This document shows positions 39,083-46,526 of a DNA stretch of 46,526 nt, one piece after another. This DNA comes from Marinobacter gelidimuriae (GTDB lineage Bacteria; Pseudomonadota; Gammaproteobacteria; Pseudomonadales; Oleiphilaceae), in the NCBI RefSeq assembly GCF_000372805.1, contig NZ_KB889873.1, positions 1-46,526 on the forward strand, written 5' to 3'. The translations under genes were made by a program, and so were the position numbers. Within the stretch, counting starts at the first letter, position 1; the number at the start of each line of letters is the position of its first letter. The notes beneath the pieces were generated by a model that saw nothing but the letters and a program-made list of their open reading frames with translations, had not been told where the DNA came from and made no database searches.

Positions 39083-39685
39083 ATGAGCACAATAGAAAAT
39101 ACCCCCGGCAACCCCGCAGACTCACAAGCACCAAAACCGTCCCCGGCATTGAGCACCAGCCAGGCGCCTGGCGACCCGGTTCCGGCCCGTGAAGTGGCCG
39201 CTTACTGGGATGAACGCAGGCGCTACCTGAAAAGCATCCGCAAAACGCCGGCTGTGCGCCATCACTACTGGCGAGCCATGGGGGTTTATCTGTTGCGGCG
39301 GATATTGTGGTCATTCGGATTTTTTCCGGTGTTTTTCGCCTTCTGGATTCCGCTGGTGCTGGCCCAATTTAATCCGGTTGTGCTGGCCAATGATATGATT
39401 GCGCTGCTGCAGGACTTCACCAACAGTAATCCGGAACTGCAGGCCAACACCCTCAGCACCCTGGTGATCGCCTGGGCGTCTATCGGAGGCTTTTTTCTGA
39501 TCTTTGATTTTGTACTGTCGCCCTTCCGCTCGCCCTATGAATACGAAGCCGACGTATACATGCGCGCCTGGGAGCACCAAAACAGCACGCCGAGCTCTCC
39601 AACTAGGGCGTCAACCAGCGCGTCACCCATTACATCGCCCATCACATTTTCTAACACTACATCTAACACTGCGGAAGCTCCATGA
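39083..39685 (+). CDS. Hypothetical inner-membrane protein
   Basis: 200 residues from the ATG at 39083. A Pro-rich N-terminal tail (to about 38) is followed by a basic segment (WDERRRYLKSIRK), a first membrane helix (about 78-97: FFPVFFAFWIPLVLA), a second (about 133-153: TLVIAWASIGGFFLIFDFVL), and a Ser/Thr/Pro-rich C-terminal tail made of imperfect repeats. I do not recognise the family. Its stop overlaps by four bases the start of the following pterin-synthase-like gene, so the two are probably co-translated. Confidence 0.6.
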   Translation: MSTIENTPGNPADSQAPKPSPALSTSQAPGDPVPAREVAAYWDERRRYLKSIRKTPAVRHHYWRAMGVYLLRRILWSFGFFPVFFAFWIPLVLAQFNPVVLANDMIALLQDFTNSNPELQANTLSTLVIAWASIGGFFLIFDFVLSPFRSPYEYEADVYMRAWEHQNSTPSSPTRASTSASPITSPITFSNTTSNTAEAP

Positions 39686-40533
39686 ATCACCTGTTTGTAG
39701 ACAACCTCACCGTCATCGACTTCGCCTACCTGAGCGCTACCCGCGGCTTAGTGGGTGAAAGCTGGATTGCCGACATTGTTCTGGGCGGCGAGCTGGACGA
39801 ACAGGGCATGGTGTTCGATTTTTCACACGTCAAACGTGTGATCAAGCAGGTGATCGACGCCCAGGTAGACCACCGCCTGGTAGTACCAAAAGGCCACCCG
39901 GGGTTGTTGCGAAATGACCAAACACCCCAGCACTTTGTGTGGCCGCTTACCAACGGCGAACAGATCGCCCACACCGGCCCGGATGAAGCCGTGCTTTGGC
40001 TGGCCGGCGATACTGTCACCAAAGCGGCTGTTGCGACCCTGCTTGAACACGAACTGAAAGCCGTACTGCCAAACAACGTGATATCCGTAGACGTACACCT
40101 GCGCGAAGAAGTGCTTGAAGGGCCTTACTACCACTATGTGCACGGCCTGAAAAAGCACCTGGGCAACTGCCAGCGCATCGCCCACGGCCATCGCTCACCC
40201 ATTTGCATCCACCGCAACGAACAGCGCGACACCGCCCTGGAAGCGCTCTGGGCAGAACTGTGGAAAGACATCTACGTAGGCACCGAAGAAGACATCAGCC
40301 GCCGCTTTGTGGACGACAATGGCGCCGAATACATCCACTTCGAATACGAAGCCAACCAGGGCGAATTCGCCCTGACCCTACCCGCCAGCCGCGTGTACAT
40401 GATGGACACAGACACCACGGTGGAACTGATCGCCGGGCACATCGCCGATCAGCTGAAGCAGGAGTTTCCTGAAGATTCGATTCGGGTGAAGGCGTACGAG
40501 GGTGTTGGAAAAGGGGGCATGGCGTCGCGATGA
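39682..40533 (+). CDS. 6-carboxytetrahydropterin synthase (QueD/PTPS) family protein, tandem type
   Basis: 283 residues, about twice a single QueD. The N-terminal half has the strand and helix pattern of the fold (VLGGELDEQGMVFDFSHVKRVIKQ, QVDHRLVVP) but lacks the usual HGH zinc site. The C-terminal half contains NCQRIAHGHRSPICI, with the His-Gly-His ligands, and a matching FDFxxLK-like region replaced by IYVGTEEDI. QueD acts in queuosine synthesis from dihydroneopterin triphosphate. The asymmetric halves make the exact reaction uncertain. It overlaps the preceding membrane protein gene. Confidence 0.75.
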   Translation: MNHLFVDNLTVIDFAYLSATRGLVGESWIADIVLGGELDEQGMVFDFSHVKRVIKQVIDAQVDHRLVVPKGHPGLLRNDQTPQHFVWPLTNGEQIAHTGPDEAVLWLAGDTVTKAAVATLLEHELKAVLPNNVISVDVHLREEVLEGPYYHYVHGLKKHLGNCQRIAHGHRSPICIHRNEQRDTALEALWAELWKDIYVGTEEDISRRFVDDNGAEYIHFEYEANQGEFALTLPASRVYMMDTDTTVELIAGHIADQLKQEFPEDSIRVKAYEGVGKGGMASR

Positions 40534-40540
40534 GCCAGAC

Positions 40541-40565
40541 GGGGACAGATTTAAAATCCGTCCCC
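40541..40565. repeat. Palindromic repeat, copy 4
   Basis: Left arm GGGGACAGATTT, right arm AAATCCGTCCCC, centre A: one A/C mismatch, intermediate between the two compensated variants. It lies just after the pterin-synthase-like stop. Confidence 0.85.
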
Positions 40566-40581
40566 TTTTAGATAGAAGCCT

Positions 40582-40606
40582 GGGGACAGATTTTAAATCT
40601 GTCCCC
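40582..40606. repeat. Palindromic repeat, copy 5
   Basis: Arms GGGGACAGATTT / AAATCTGTCCCC with central T, 17 bp after copy 4 in direct succession. Confidence 0.9.
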
Positions 40607-40634
40607 TTCAAGCTTGAACCTATATTACAGGCAC

Positions 40635-40661
40635 AAAAAAACCACCCAAAGGTGGTTTTTT
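40635..40661 (-). terminator. Rho-independent terminator after the tRNA pair
   Basis: ACCACC-CAAA-GGTGGT with A-run and T-run on its flanks. On the minus strand the T-run follows the stem, about 37 bp after tRNA-Glu; it can also serve the plus-strand genes. Confidence 0.85.
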
Positions 40662-40697
40662 GATGGCTTGCCGGTGGACTAAACCTGCAAGCCGTAT

Positions 40698-40773
40698 TGG
40701 CGTCCCCTAGGGGGTTCGAACCCCTGTTGCCGCCGTGAAAGGGCGGAGTCCTAGGCCGCTAGACGAAGGGGAC
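40698..40773 (-). tRNA. tRNA-Glu (TTC)
   Basis: 76 bases with CCA encoded. On the minus strand the acceptor stem is GTCCCC...GGGGAC, the anticodon loop reads CCTTTCACG (anticodon TTC), and the T-arm GGGTTCGAACCCC is perfect. It lies 11 bp after tRNA-Ala and near gltX, the synthetase that charges it. Confidence 0.97.
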
Positions 40774-40784
40774 TAGAAAAAAAT

Positions 40785-40860
40785 TGGTGGAGCCAGACGG
40801 GATCGAACCGTCGACCTCAACACTGCCAGTGTTGCGCTCTCCCAGCTGAGCTATGGCCCC
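40785..40860 (-). tRNA. tRNA-Ala (GGC)
   Basis: 76 bases with CCA encoded. Acceptor stem GGGGCCA...TGGCTCC (with the G-U identity pair near the top of alanine tRNAs), D-arm AGCTCAGCTGGGAGAGC, anticodon loop ACTGGCAGT (anticodon GGC), T-arm GACGGTTCGATCCCGTC. Probably co-transcribed with tRNA-Glu. Confidence 0.97.
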
Positions 40861-41003
40861 CAACGGATGCGTATATTAAGGATCGACCCCTGAGCCGTCA
40901 ACCCTTTTCTGTCACTTTTTTCAGGTGTGTCGAAAACCGCCGGCATCTCTGCCGCTCGCGTTTAATAATTAAACAAATAGCGCTTACCGATTGAACAGAT
41001 TGA

Positions 41004-42491
41004 TTATTCAGCAATCAACGCAGCGTATTCTTTCTCTACCTTTTTGGTTTCCTTCTTGGAAAAACCACCCAAAATTTCCAACGCATGGCGCAAACGCGCA
41101 CGGGTCATGTCTGGCCCCAACTGTTCCATAGAGTCCATCACCGACCAGGAATTCGGCGTACCGGCAATCGCCACGAACACAGCGAACATGAAATCGCCCA
41201 TTTTCAGGTCCATCGCCTTGGCCAGGAACTTCACATCGGCAAATATGTTGTCTTTACTCCAGTGGCGCTGAGCCTCCAGGTGCCACAGTGTGAACTGCAG
41301 TACCCGCTTCACCTGCCCTTCTTCCAATTTGTTGTGGGCGAAGCTCTCTGGCGTCAACGACAACATGCCGCTGAACATGAACTGGGCCATCGGCGCCACA
41401 TCCGAGAACACGTCGGCGCGGCCCTTCACAAACGGCACCAGCGCAGCCAAATCGTTCTGATTGAACCACCACTGACTCATACGCTGCAGAAACTGCTCGT
41501 CGCTGAGCTCTTCCCGCAGCCACAGGCCGTTCAGCCAGCGCAGTTTCTCAACATCAAACACCGGGCCACCCAGCGACACTCGCTGAATATCAAAATCACT
41601 GATCATCTCGTCCAGAGTGAACTTCTCGCGCTCATCCGGCATCGACCAGCCCATGCGGCCCAGGTAATTGGTCACCGCTTCCGGCAAAAATCCCATGCGC
41701 TCATAGAAATTGATGCTGGTAGGATTCTTGCGCTTGGACAGTTTGCTCTTGTCCGGGTTACGCAGCAGCGGCAAGTGACACAGCACCGGCATGTCCCAGC
41801 CGAAATACTCATAAAGCAGCTTGTGCTTGGGCGCCGAGTTAATCCATTCCTCACCGCGCAGCACGTGGGTGATTTCCATCAGGTGGTCGTCCACCACGTT
41901 CGCCAGGTGATACGTGGGCATGCCGTCAGACTTCAATAGAATCTGACAGTCCACCTGAGCCCAGTCAATCTCGATGGTACCGCGCAGCATATCGGCAATT
42001 TCGCACACGCCTTCGTCGGGCACCTTCATGCGGATCACATAGGGGTCGCCCGCTTCCCGGCGACGATGCACCTCTTCCGGTGACAACTCCAGATTGCCCT
42101 TAATACCCGGATTCAGGCCCGCGGCCTTGCGCTCTTCACGAATCACATCCAGCTCTTCCGGCGTGCGGAAGCAATAGAACGCGTGGCCGGCCGTAACCAG
42201 GTCTTCCGCGTACTGGGCGTAAGAATCCTTGCGCTCCGACTGACGATAAGGGCCGTGGGGGCCGCCCACATCGGGGCCTTCATCCCAGTTCAAGCCAAGC
42301 CAGCGCAGCGCAGTCAAAATTTCCTGTTCGGATTCCGGTGTACTGCGGGCCTGATCGGTGTCTTCAATGCGCAAAATAAACTGGCCACCGTGCTGGCGCG
42401 CAAAACACAGGTTGAACAGGGCCACGTAAGCGGTGCCAACGTGCGGATCGCCAGTGGGTGACGGGGCAATTCGGGTACGTACTAAAGTCAT
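41004..42491 (-). CDS. gltX: Glutamate-tRNA ligase
   Basis: 495 residues. The class I HIGH-type motif is [13 protein letters not shown] (about 10-22) and the KMSKS-type motif is [10 protein letters not shown] (about 247-252). The Rossmann core, the stem-contact fold and a C-terminal anticodon-binding helical domain are complete. It charges tRNA-Glu, needed for translation and tetrapyrrole synthesis. It is followed on the same strand by tRNA-Ala and tRNA-Glu. A candidate -10 (TATAAT on the minus strand, 42539-42544) lies 48 bp upstream of its start. Confidence 0.95.
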   Translation of the reverse strand: MTLVRTRIAPSPTGDPHVGTAYVALFNLCFARQHGGQFILRIEDTDQARSTPESEQEILTALRWLGLNWDEGPDVGGPHGPYRQSERKDSYAQYAEDLVTAGHAFYCFRTPEELDVIREERKAAGLNPGIKGNLELSPEEVHRRREAGDPYVIRMKVPDEGVCEIADMLRGTIEIDWAQVDCQILLKSDGMPTYHLANVVDDHLMEITHVLRGEEWINSAPKHKLLYEYFGWDMPVLCHLPLLRNPDKSKLSKRKNPTSINFYERMGFLPEAVTNYLGRMGWSMPDEREKFTLDEMISDFDIQRVSLGGPVFDVEKLRWLNGLWLREELSDEQFLQRMSQWWFNQNDLAALVPFVKGRADVFSDVAPMAQFMFSGMLSLTPESFAHNKLEEGQVKRVLQFTLWHLEAQRHWSKDNIFADVKFLAKAMDLKMGDFMFAVFVAIAGTPNSWSVMDSMEQLGPDMTRARLRHALEILGGFSKKETKKVEKEYAALIAE

Positions 42492-42614
42492 GGGTAATTC
42501 CTGAAATAAATTCCCGAGAATAGCCTGGGAATAAGAGCATTATAACGGCCAAACCGGCAAACCGCATTGTCACCAACGCTTTCGCTTCAGTCGGCATTTG
42601 CGCCGCACCTCGTT

Positions 42615-42633
42615 AATGTAATATTATAACATT
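42615..42633. promoter_or_regulatory. Zur box upstream of znuA
   Basis: AATGTAATATTATAACATT is a nearly perfect dyad matching the gammaproteobacterial Zur consensus (core GTTATAATATAAC). It is about 80 bp upstream of znuA, so zinc-loaded Zur would repress the gene. Confidence 0.75.
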
Positions 42634-42695
42634 CTTAAAGCGATCAACGGCTCACCCGCCGCCTACCCTGACAAATCTGAATGGAACACCAAACC

Positions 42696-43694
42696 ATGAA
42701 CACCCAACTGCGCCTGCCCCGTGCCGCTTTTATGACCGGCCTGATAACACTCGCCGCTGCCCTGCCCGCAGCCGCCGAAACAAACATAGTCACCTCCATC
42801 AAACCGCTGGAACTGCTGGTACGCGCCGTAGCCACCGATGACGTCACTGTTACCAGCCTCGTCGCCCCGGGCGGCAGCCCGCACAACTACACCCTGCGCC
42901 CGTCCCAACGCCGCGCCCTCGAGCAGGCCGATGCCATCTTCTGGGTAGGGCCGGAGGTGGAAAGCTTTCTTACCCGCCTACTGGCCAATAACGAATTCAG
43001 CGGCAGAACCCATCAGTTGATGGGCCAGACGGACAACCACAGTGAAGAAGCCCCCCACGCCGACGATGATCAAAGCCGTGAGCATAATGACCATCACGAA
43101 CACCAAACTGGCGAAGAAAAACACAATGGTCACAGTGACGAGCATGCCCAGACAGATGATGAACACAATCACGACCACGGCACGGGTGACGACCCACACA
43201 TTTGGGTAGACCCACAACACGCCCTTGAAATGGCCCGCGCCATTGCACAAACACTGTCAAAACTGGACAGCACCAACGCCCAGGTCATCCAGCAAAACCT
43301 GCAAGCGTTTGAACAACGCCTGAATGCCCGCGAAGCCAGCATCCGCGAGCAACTCGAACCGCTGCAAAACCGGAAACTGTTCTCCTACCACAGCGCCTTC
43401 ACCCGCTTCGCCGAACACTACGGCCTGCAACTGCAAGGCGTGCTCACACTAAACCCGGCACTCAGCCCCGGCGCCAAACACATCGCCGAAGTACAAAACC
43501 AGCTAAAACAAGCCGGCAGCGCCTGCCTGCTCACCGAACCCCAGTTCAACACTCAATGGTGGAAAAGCATTACAGAGGGCCTAGACATCACCTTCAGCAC
43601 CTGGGACCCACTGGCCACAGACATACCCGCAACGCCCGAAGGCTATGAGCAGTTCCAACAAAGCATCGCCGATGCCGTGCTGAACTGCCGCTAG
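42696..43694 (+). CDS. znuA: Zinc ABC transporter substrate-binding protein
   Basis: 332 residues from the ATG at 42696 (GGA ten bases upstream; a first ATG at 42681 is less likely). A signal peptide ends PAAAETN. The metal-binding histidines are in GGSPHNYTLRPS, in SYHSAFTRFAEHYG and in ALSPGAKH. A long His/Asp/Glu-rich loop (about 118-175), typical of zinc-specific ZnuA, captures zinc in the periplasm. The permease and ATPase (znuB, znuC) and zur are not in this window, so this copy is separated from its partners. Confidence 0.92.
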   Translation: MNTQLRLPRAAFMTGLITLAAALPAAAETNIVTSIKPLELLVRAVATDDVTVTSLVAPGGSPHNYTLRPSQRRALEQADAIFWVGPEVESFLTRLLANNEFSGRTHQLMGQTDNHSEEAPHADDDQSREHNDHHEHQTGEEKHNGHSDEHAQTDDEHNHDHGTGDDPHIWVDPQHALEMARAIAQTLSKLDSTNAQVIQQNLQAFEQRLNAREASIREQLEPLQNRKLFSYHSAFTRFAEHYGLQLQGVLTLNPALSPGAKHIAEVQNQLKQAGSACLLTEPQFNTQWWKSITEGLDITFSTWDPLATDIPATPEGYEQFQQSIADAVLNCR

Positions 43695-43711
43695 GATAAG
43701 AGGACGAACCA

Positions 43712-43736
43712 GGGGACGGATTTCAAATCCGTCCCC
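43712..43736. repeat. Palindromic repeat, copy 6 (compensated variant)
   Basis: Arms GGGGACGGATTT / AAATCCGTCCCC with central C, 17 bp after znuA. Confidence 0.9.
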
Positions 43737-43753
43737 GCATTAAGCTCTACCTT

Positions 43754-43777
43754 GGGGACAGATTTGAAATCTGTCCC
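43754..43777. repeat. Palindromic repeat, copy 7
   Basis: GGGGACAGATTT, G, AAATCTGTCCC, 17 bp after copy 6; the last base of the right arm is changed to G. Confidence 0.85.
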
Positions 43778-43825
43778 GGCATTAAGCTTTATGAGAAACT
43801 GCTCCCCCAAAAAGGAGCCTCAGCC

Positions 43826-45019
43826 ATGCCCGAGCACAGCCCATCACCCAATCACCACCCCGCCACCCGCATCATTCACAACCGGCGCCATCGGGACCAG
43901 CAAGGCAGCCCTTACTCGCCGGTATACAACACCACCACCTACCGTTTCGACACCACCGCCGAACAGCTGGCCGTGGTAAAAGGTGAAAACGACGGCAACC
44001 TGTACACCCGCTGGGGCACCAACCCCACCATTAAAGAGCTGGAACAGGGCCTGGCGCAGCTGGAATCAGCACAGGCCGGATTGGCGTTTGCCTCCGGCAT
44101 GGCGGCCATTTCCGCCACCCTGTTTGCCCATGGCCGCAACGGCATAGTGTGCGTGGGCGATCTGTACGGCGGCACCCAGGAACTGCTGGTGAATCATTTC
44201 GAGCCCCTGGGCATTCCCTTTATCTTCCTTCTGAACCAACAGCTGGATGAGCTGGAACAGCATCTGACCAAACCCGGCATGCTGGTGTACTGCGAAACCC
44301 CGGCCAACCCAACCATGGCCATACTAGACATCGCCGACCTGGCCCGCCGTGCCCACGCCAAGGGCACCTTATTGGCCGTCGACAACACCTTCGCCAGCCC
44401 CATCAACCAGCGCCCGCTGGAACTGGGCGCTGACCTGGTCATGCACAGCGCCACAAAATACCTGGCCGGCCACAGCGACTTAACCGCCGGCGCCTTCATG
44501 TCCAGCGCAGAACTCGCCAAACCCGTCGCCGCCTGGCGTAAAAGCCTGGGCCAGATACTGGCACCGGAAATGGCCGCGCTTCTGTCGCGCAGCCTGCGCA
44601 CCCTGCATGTACGAGTCCGCCAGCACAACGAAAACGCCATGGCCGTCGCCATCGCCATGGAAAAACACCCGAAAGTCAGCCGCGTACTCTACCCCGGCCT
44701 GCCAGATTTCCCCGGCCACCCACTCGCCAAACAACAAATGCACGGCTTCGGCGGCATGCTTAGTATTGATGTCGTAGGCGGCGGCAAAGCCGCAGAATGT
44801 GTCGAAGACCACCTGCAAGTCTTCCTGCTAGCCACCAGCCTGGGCGGCGTAGAAAGCCTCGTCAGCCAGCCAATCGCCACCAGCCACTACCGCTTGACAC
44901 CCGAAGACCGGGCACAAAGGGGAATCAGCGATGGCCTACTGCGATTGTCAGTGGGGCTTGAAGATGCGGGGGATTTGATTGCAGATCTGGAGCAGGCGCT
45001 GGCAAGCTTGGCGGAGTGA
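43826..45019 (+). CDS. Trans-sulfuration PLP enzyme (cystathionine gamma-synthase/beta-lyase family)
   Basis: 397 residues, fold-type I. The PLP lysine is in VMHSATKYLAGHSDLTAG (about residue 213), with the upstream GMAAISATL and the Asp in DNTFASP (about 188), and YTRWGTNPT near residue 60. Enzymes of the family make or split cystathionine or use O-acyl-homoserine; the sequence alone does not tell which. AGGAG lies eleven bases before the ATG. It is not with other methionine genes here, and lies between pairs of palindromic repeats. Confidence 0.9.
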   Translation: MPEHSPSPNHHPATRIIHNRRHRDQQGSPYSPVYNTTTYRFDTTAEQLAVVKGENDGNLYTRWGTNPTIKELEQGLAQLESAQAGLAFASGMAAISATLFAHGRNGIVCVGDLYGGTQELLVNHFEPLGIPFIFLLNQQLDELEQHLTKPGMLVYCETPANPTMAILDIADLARRAHAKGTLLAVDNTFASPINQRPLELGADLVMHSATKYLAGHSDLTAGAFMSSAELAKPVAAWRKSLGQILAPEMAALLSRSLRTLHVRVRQHNENAMAVAIAMEKHPKVSRVLYPGLPDFPGHPLAKQQMHGFGGMLSIDVVGGGKAAECVEDHLQVFLLATSLGGVESLVSQPIATSHYRLTPEDRAQRGISDGLLRLSVGLEDAGDLIADLEQALASLAE

Positions 45020-45029
45020 CCGTGTTCCC

Positions 45030-45052
45030 GGGGACGGATTTCAAATCTGTCC
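45030..45052. repeat. Palindromic repeat, copy 8
   Basis: GGGGACGGATTT, C, AAATCTGTCC followed by T-run: a mixed copy with left arm of one variant and right arm of the other. It lies 10 bp after the PLP enzyme and could act as its terminator (T7 follows). Confidence 0.8.
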
Positions 45053-45067
45053 TTTTTTTCGAACACC

Positions 45068-45093
45068 GGGGACAGATTTAGAAATCTGTCCCC
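45068..45093. repeat. Palindromic repeat, copy 9 (26 bp)
   Basis: Arms GGGGACAGATTT / AAATCTGTCCCC with two central bases AG. The extra base creates the stop codon of the toxin gene that ends inside it. Confidence 0.9.
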
Positions 45094-45458
45094 TTTTCAG
45101 TCAACGCATCCAACCCCATTGCCTCGCCAATATGACGATTTCGGAGCTTTTCGTCATTCGTCACCAATACGTATCCCCCAACCATGGCTGTTGCGGAGAT
45201 AATGCTGTCCGGGAGTTTTAATGAGGTTGCTCTGCGGATTTTGATGGCTGATTCCTGAACGGACTGCCTAAGCTCAATCACAGGCAATACTGACAAAGCT
45301 GCTCTGAGCTTTTGCTCGTCTTCTTGCGACATCTGAGGCCAGGAGAGCAACTCCATCTTAGTAATCACTGATACCGCGTAATGCCCTTTGGATAACTTGA
45401 GTTTGCGGTCGATTGCATAAATGAGGGCGTTGGTGTCTAGCAGGTACTTACCACTCAT
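45078..45458 (-). CDS. vapC: PIN-domain toxin (VapC type)
   Basis: 126 residues. PIN acidic residues are present: Asp in KYLLDTNALIYAID (about 8), Glu in VITKMELLSWP (about 36), Asp in KLPDSIISATAMVGG (about 84) and Asp in LVTNDEKLRNR (about 102). VapC toxins are RNases that cut tRNA or rRNA. The last five residues (KGTDF) and the stop come from palindromic repeat copy 9. The gene overlaps its antitoxin by eleven bases. Confidence 0.85.
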   Translation of the reverse strand: MSGKYLLDTNALIYAIDRKLKLSKGHYAVSVITKMELLSWPQMSQEDEQKLRAALSVLPVIELRQSVQESAIKIRRATSLKLPDSIISATAMVGGYVLVTNDEKLRNRHIGEAMGLDALTEKGTDF

Positions 45459-45672
45459 CTCTCATTGTCCTTTGAAGTTCTAGCGCATCTCTTCCCGAGA
45501 AGGCTTTAATCTCTGTGTTGCTGAAATCCAGCTCTACCTCGGGCTCACCCATAAGGCGTTCGTCGTTTACCGTAAGCACCACTCTGACGTGAGCGCTGTC
45601 CAACAGGCGATACTTCTCCGGTAGTTTTACTGTGCCGTTTCGAATATCCGCTTCAAATTCTATTGCGTACAT
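45448..45672 (-). CDS. Antitoxin of the PIN toxin
   Basis: 74 residues, acidic. The N-terminal beta-rich segment (MYAIEFEADIRNGTVKLPEKYRLL) resembles an AbrB/other small antitoxin DNA-binding region, and the acidic C-terminus (AFSGRDALELQRTMRDEW) would wrap the toxin. Its 3' end overlaps the toxin start, typical of VapBC-like pairs. The family is not certain. Confidence 0.7.
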   Translation of the reverse strand: MYAIEFEADIRNGTVKLPEKYRLLDSAHVRVVLTVNDERLMGEPEVELDFSNTEIKAFSGRDALELQRTMRDEW

Positions 45673-45732
45673 GGTGCAGCCTCCGGCTGTTCATTATTTG
45701 AACAGCGTAACACGTTATAGCCGTTTGTCTCC

Positions 45733-45756
45733 GGGACAGATTTCAAATCTGTCCCC
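45733..45756. repeat. Palindromic repeat, copy 10
   Basis: GGGACAGATTT, C, AAATCTGTCCCC, lacking the first G, 60 bp upstream of the antitoxin start. Confidence 0.88.
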
Positions 45757-45776
45757 GTTTCTCCTTTCCCGCCCTC

Positions 45777-45799
45777 GGGACAGATTTCAAATCTGTCCC
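45777..45799. repeat. Palindromic repeat, copy 11
   Basis: GGGACAGATTT, C, AAATCTGTCCC, 20 bp after copy 10. Confidence 0.88.
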
Positions 45800-46166
45800 G
45801 GCTTTACCCACTGTCCCGGCTGACCCCGCTTTATCGGTCGCCCCAGCCACCCCAGACCGCGGACTCAAATTCCACACCAAGTCCCCAACACCGCCATTAG
45901 GCGCAAAACCCGTAGGCGCCGTTTTAAGAATCAACAACACACCCTCACAATCAAACGCCTGGCTTGCGTGTTGAAGCTGTTTCACCTTAAAACTGGATAT
46001 CCATCCAGTGCGGGAAGGGGGAGTGCCTGTCCATGAAAATTCATAAATTCATGAAAATTGCCGACCAAGATGACTTCCGAGAACGCAGCAAGAACGAGTG
46101 CCTGTCCATGCGTCGTCGCGTCCCTTGGCTGCCCTTGTCATGTTTGTAATTCACATTGAATGTCGG
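45800..46166. other. Gene-free stretch with short repeats
   Basis: No convincing gene. The 80-codon minus-strand frame 45743-45985 is partly made of repeat DNA (it reads GTDLKSVP) and is not recognised. A dyad CTGGATATCCATCCAG (45993-46008) and a 15-base direct repeat GAGTGCCTGTCCATG (46021-46035 and 46096-46110) are present. Confidence 0.5.
46021..46110. repeat. Direct repeat pair GAGTGCCTGTCCATG
   Basis: Two identical 15-base copies, 75 bp apart start to start, beside the transposase-like gene. They may be the trace of a small mobile element; no ORF of note lies between. Confidence 0.6.
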
Positions 46167-46526
46167 TCAGTGCTTGATCTCTGACCTTAACCGACTAACT
46201 TCATCAACCGTCAAACCAGCAATCTCTGCAATCATCTGATCATCCATTTCGGTGCGGTTGATCAGGTTACGGGCGATTTGTTCAGCCTTCATGTGTTCAC
46301 CTTCTTGGCGACCTTCTTGACGGCCTTCCTGGCGCCCTGCCAGCATGCCCTCAAGCCGTTCTTTCTTAACCAAATTCTCCAAATTTTCTGCCAACATATC
46401 TCTGTCCTCCACCAAACTGTTGAGCTGATCCAGGTGTACTTCAGCTCCAAGTCGCTGCAAATGGCGTTTGAGCCAGCGGGTAATAATTCTGTCGGTACGA
46501 TCTTTGTTCGGATCCGACTGTATGAT
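46167..46526 (-). CDS. Rpn family recombination-promoting nuclease / putative transposase, C-terminal part
   Basis: The frame is open from the right edge and ends at 46167 (119 residues seen). Near its end, a repeated LAGRQEGRQEGRQEGEHMKAEQIARNL-type segment (GRQE three times) and the final helix-turn-helix-like MIAEIAGLTVDEVSRLR are hallmarks of the C-termini of Rpn (PD-(D/E)XK) proteins, also called transposase_31. The nuclease core would lie outside the window. Such proteins are mobile and variable, and promote recombination in E. coli. Confidence 0.75.
   Translation of the reverse strand: MIQSDPNKDRTDRIITRWLKRHLQRLGAEVHLDQLNSLVEDRDMLAENLENLVKKERLEGMLAGRQEGRQEGRQEGEHMKAEQIARNLINRTEMDDQMIAEIAGLTVDEVSRLRSEIKH

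Noticed and set aside
40541..45799. Possible CRISPR array made of the palindromic repeats
   Set aside because: Spacing is irregular, genes lie between copies and there is no leader or cas gene.
45743..45985. 80-codon minus-strand frame near the toxin-antitoxin genes
   Set aside because: Its second half is translated palindromic repeat DNA (GTDLKSVP) and the rest is not recognised.

Overview
The window looks like a chromosomal segment of a Marinobacter-type gammaproteobacterium. This is a judgement from remembered protein families and gene order (rne / rluC / HAD / sppA / maf / yceD-rpmF-plsX-fabD-fabG-acpP-pabC-mltG-tmk; ppsR | ppsA-rraA; gltX next to tRNA-Glu and tRNA-Ala), not from a database search. 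GC content looks moderate-high in most genes, with a few AT-rich islands.

Layout, left to right. (1) 0-0.7 kb: 5' end of a TnpB-type IS200/IS605 transposase running off the left edge. (2) 0.7-5.2 kb: rnk, a LysR regulator divergent from a YeiH-type transporter, a wrecked chemotaxis receptor, yciO and bolA. (3) 5.3-11.1 kb: topB, followed by a decayed accessory stretch. It holds the first codons of a response regulator, an AT-rich inverted-repeat segment, a DUF6482-like gene, a phasin-like gene, a zincin-like gene behind a perfect LexA-type box, and a chain of gene fragments (tail of a hybrid histidine kinase, middle of pqqC, front of pqqB). (4) 11.2-15.1 kb: intact putP and a multiply damaged putA. 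(5) 15.2-22 kb: the fatty acid / phospholipid initiation cluster on the minus strand, with fabF missing between acpP and pabC and holB missing after tmk. (6) 22-32.4 kb: damaged maf, sppA, a HAD phosphatase and rluC, divergent from rne; then a UPF0149 gene, an RNase AM-like PHP gene, yciI, an SH3-domain gene, a frameshifted PilZ gene and rraA (an RNase E regulator). (7) 32.5-40.5 kb: ppsA and its regulator ppsR, a large M16 peptidase, and an overlapping pair (membrane protein + tandem 6-carboxytetrahydropterin synthase-like protein). (8) 40.6-46.5 kb: two tRNAs, gltX, a Zur-box-controlled znuA, a trans-sulfuration enzyme, a VapBC-like toxin-antitoxin pair and the 3' end of an Rpn-family nuclease/transposase gene.

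Two themes run through the window. First, many non-essential genes are broken, often by internal deletions (mcp, response regulator, hybrid kinase, pqqC, pqqB, putA, maf), alongside intact housekeeping genes. This suggests recent or ongoing decay, or assembly trouble, which has to be excluded. Second, intergenic spaces carry short repeats: a ~25-bp palindrome family (11 copies, some with compensatory base changes) and several short-period degenerate tandem arrays (periods 5, 12, 13, 14 and 30 bp), the cleanest being six 14-bp units ending on the ppsR -10 box.

I found no CRISPR array, no complete prophage and no clear new multi-gene defence system. The strongest leads are the LexA-boxed zincin gene, the repeat families, the slippage-type PilZ frameshift and the cluster of internal deletions.
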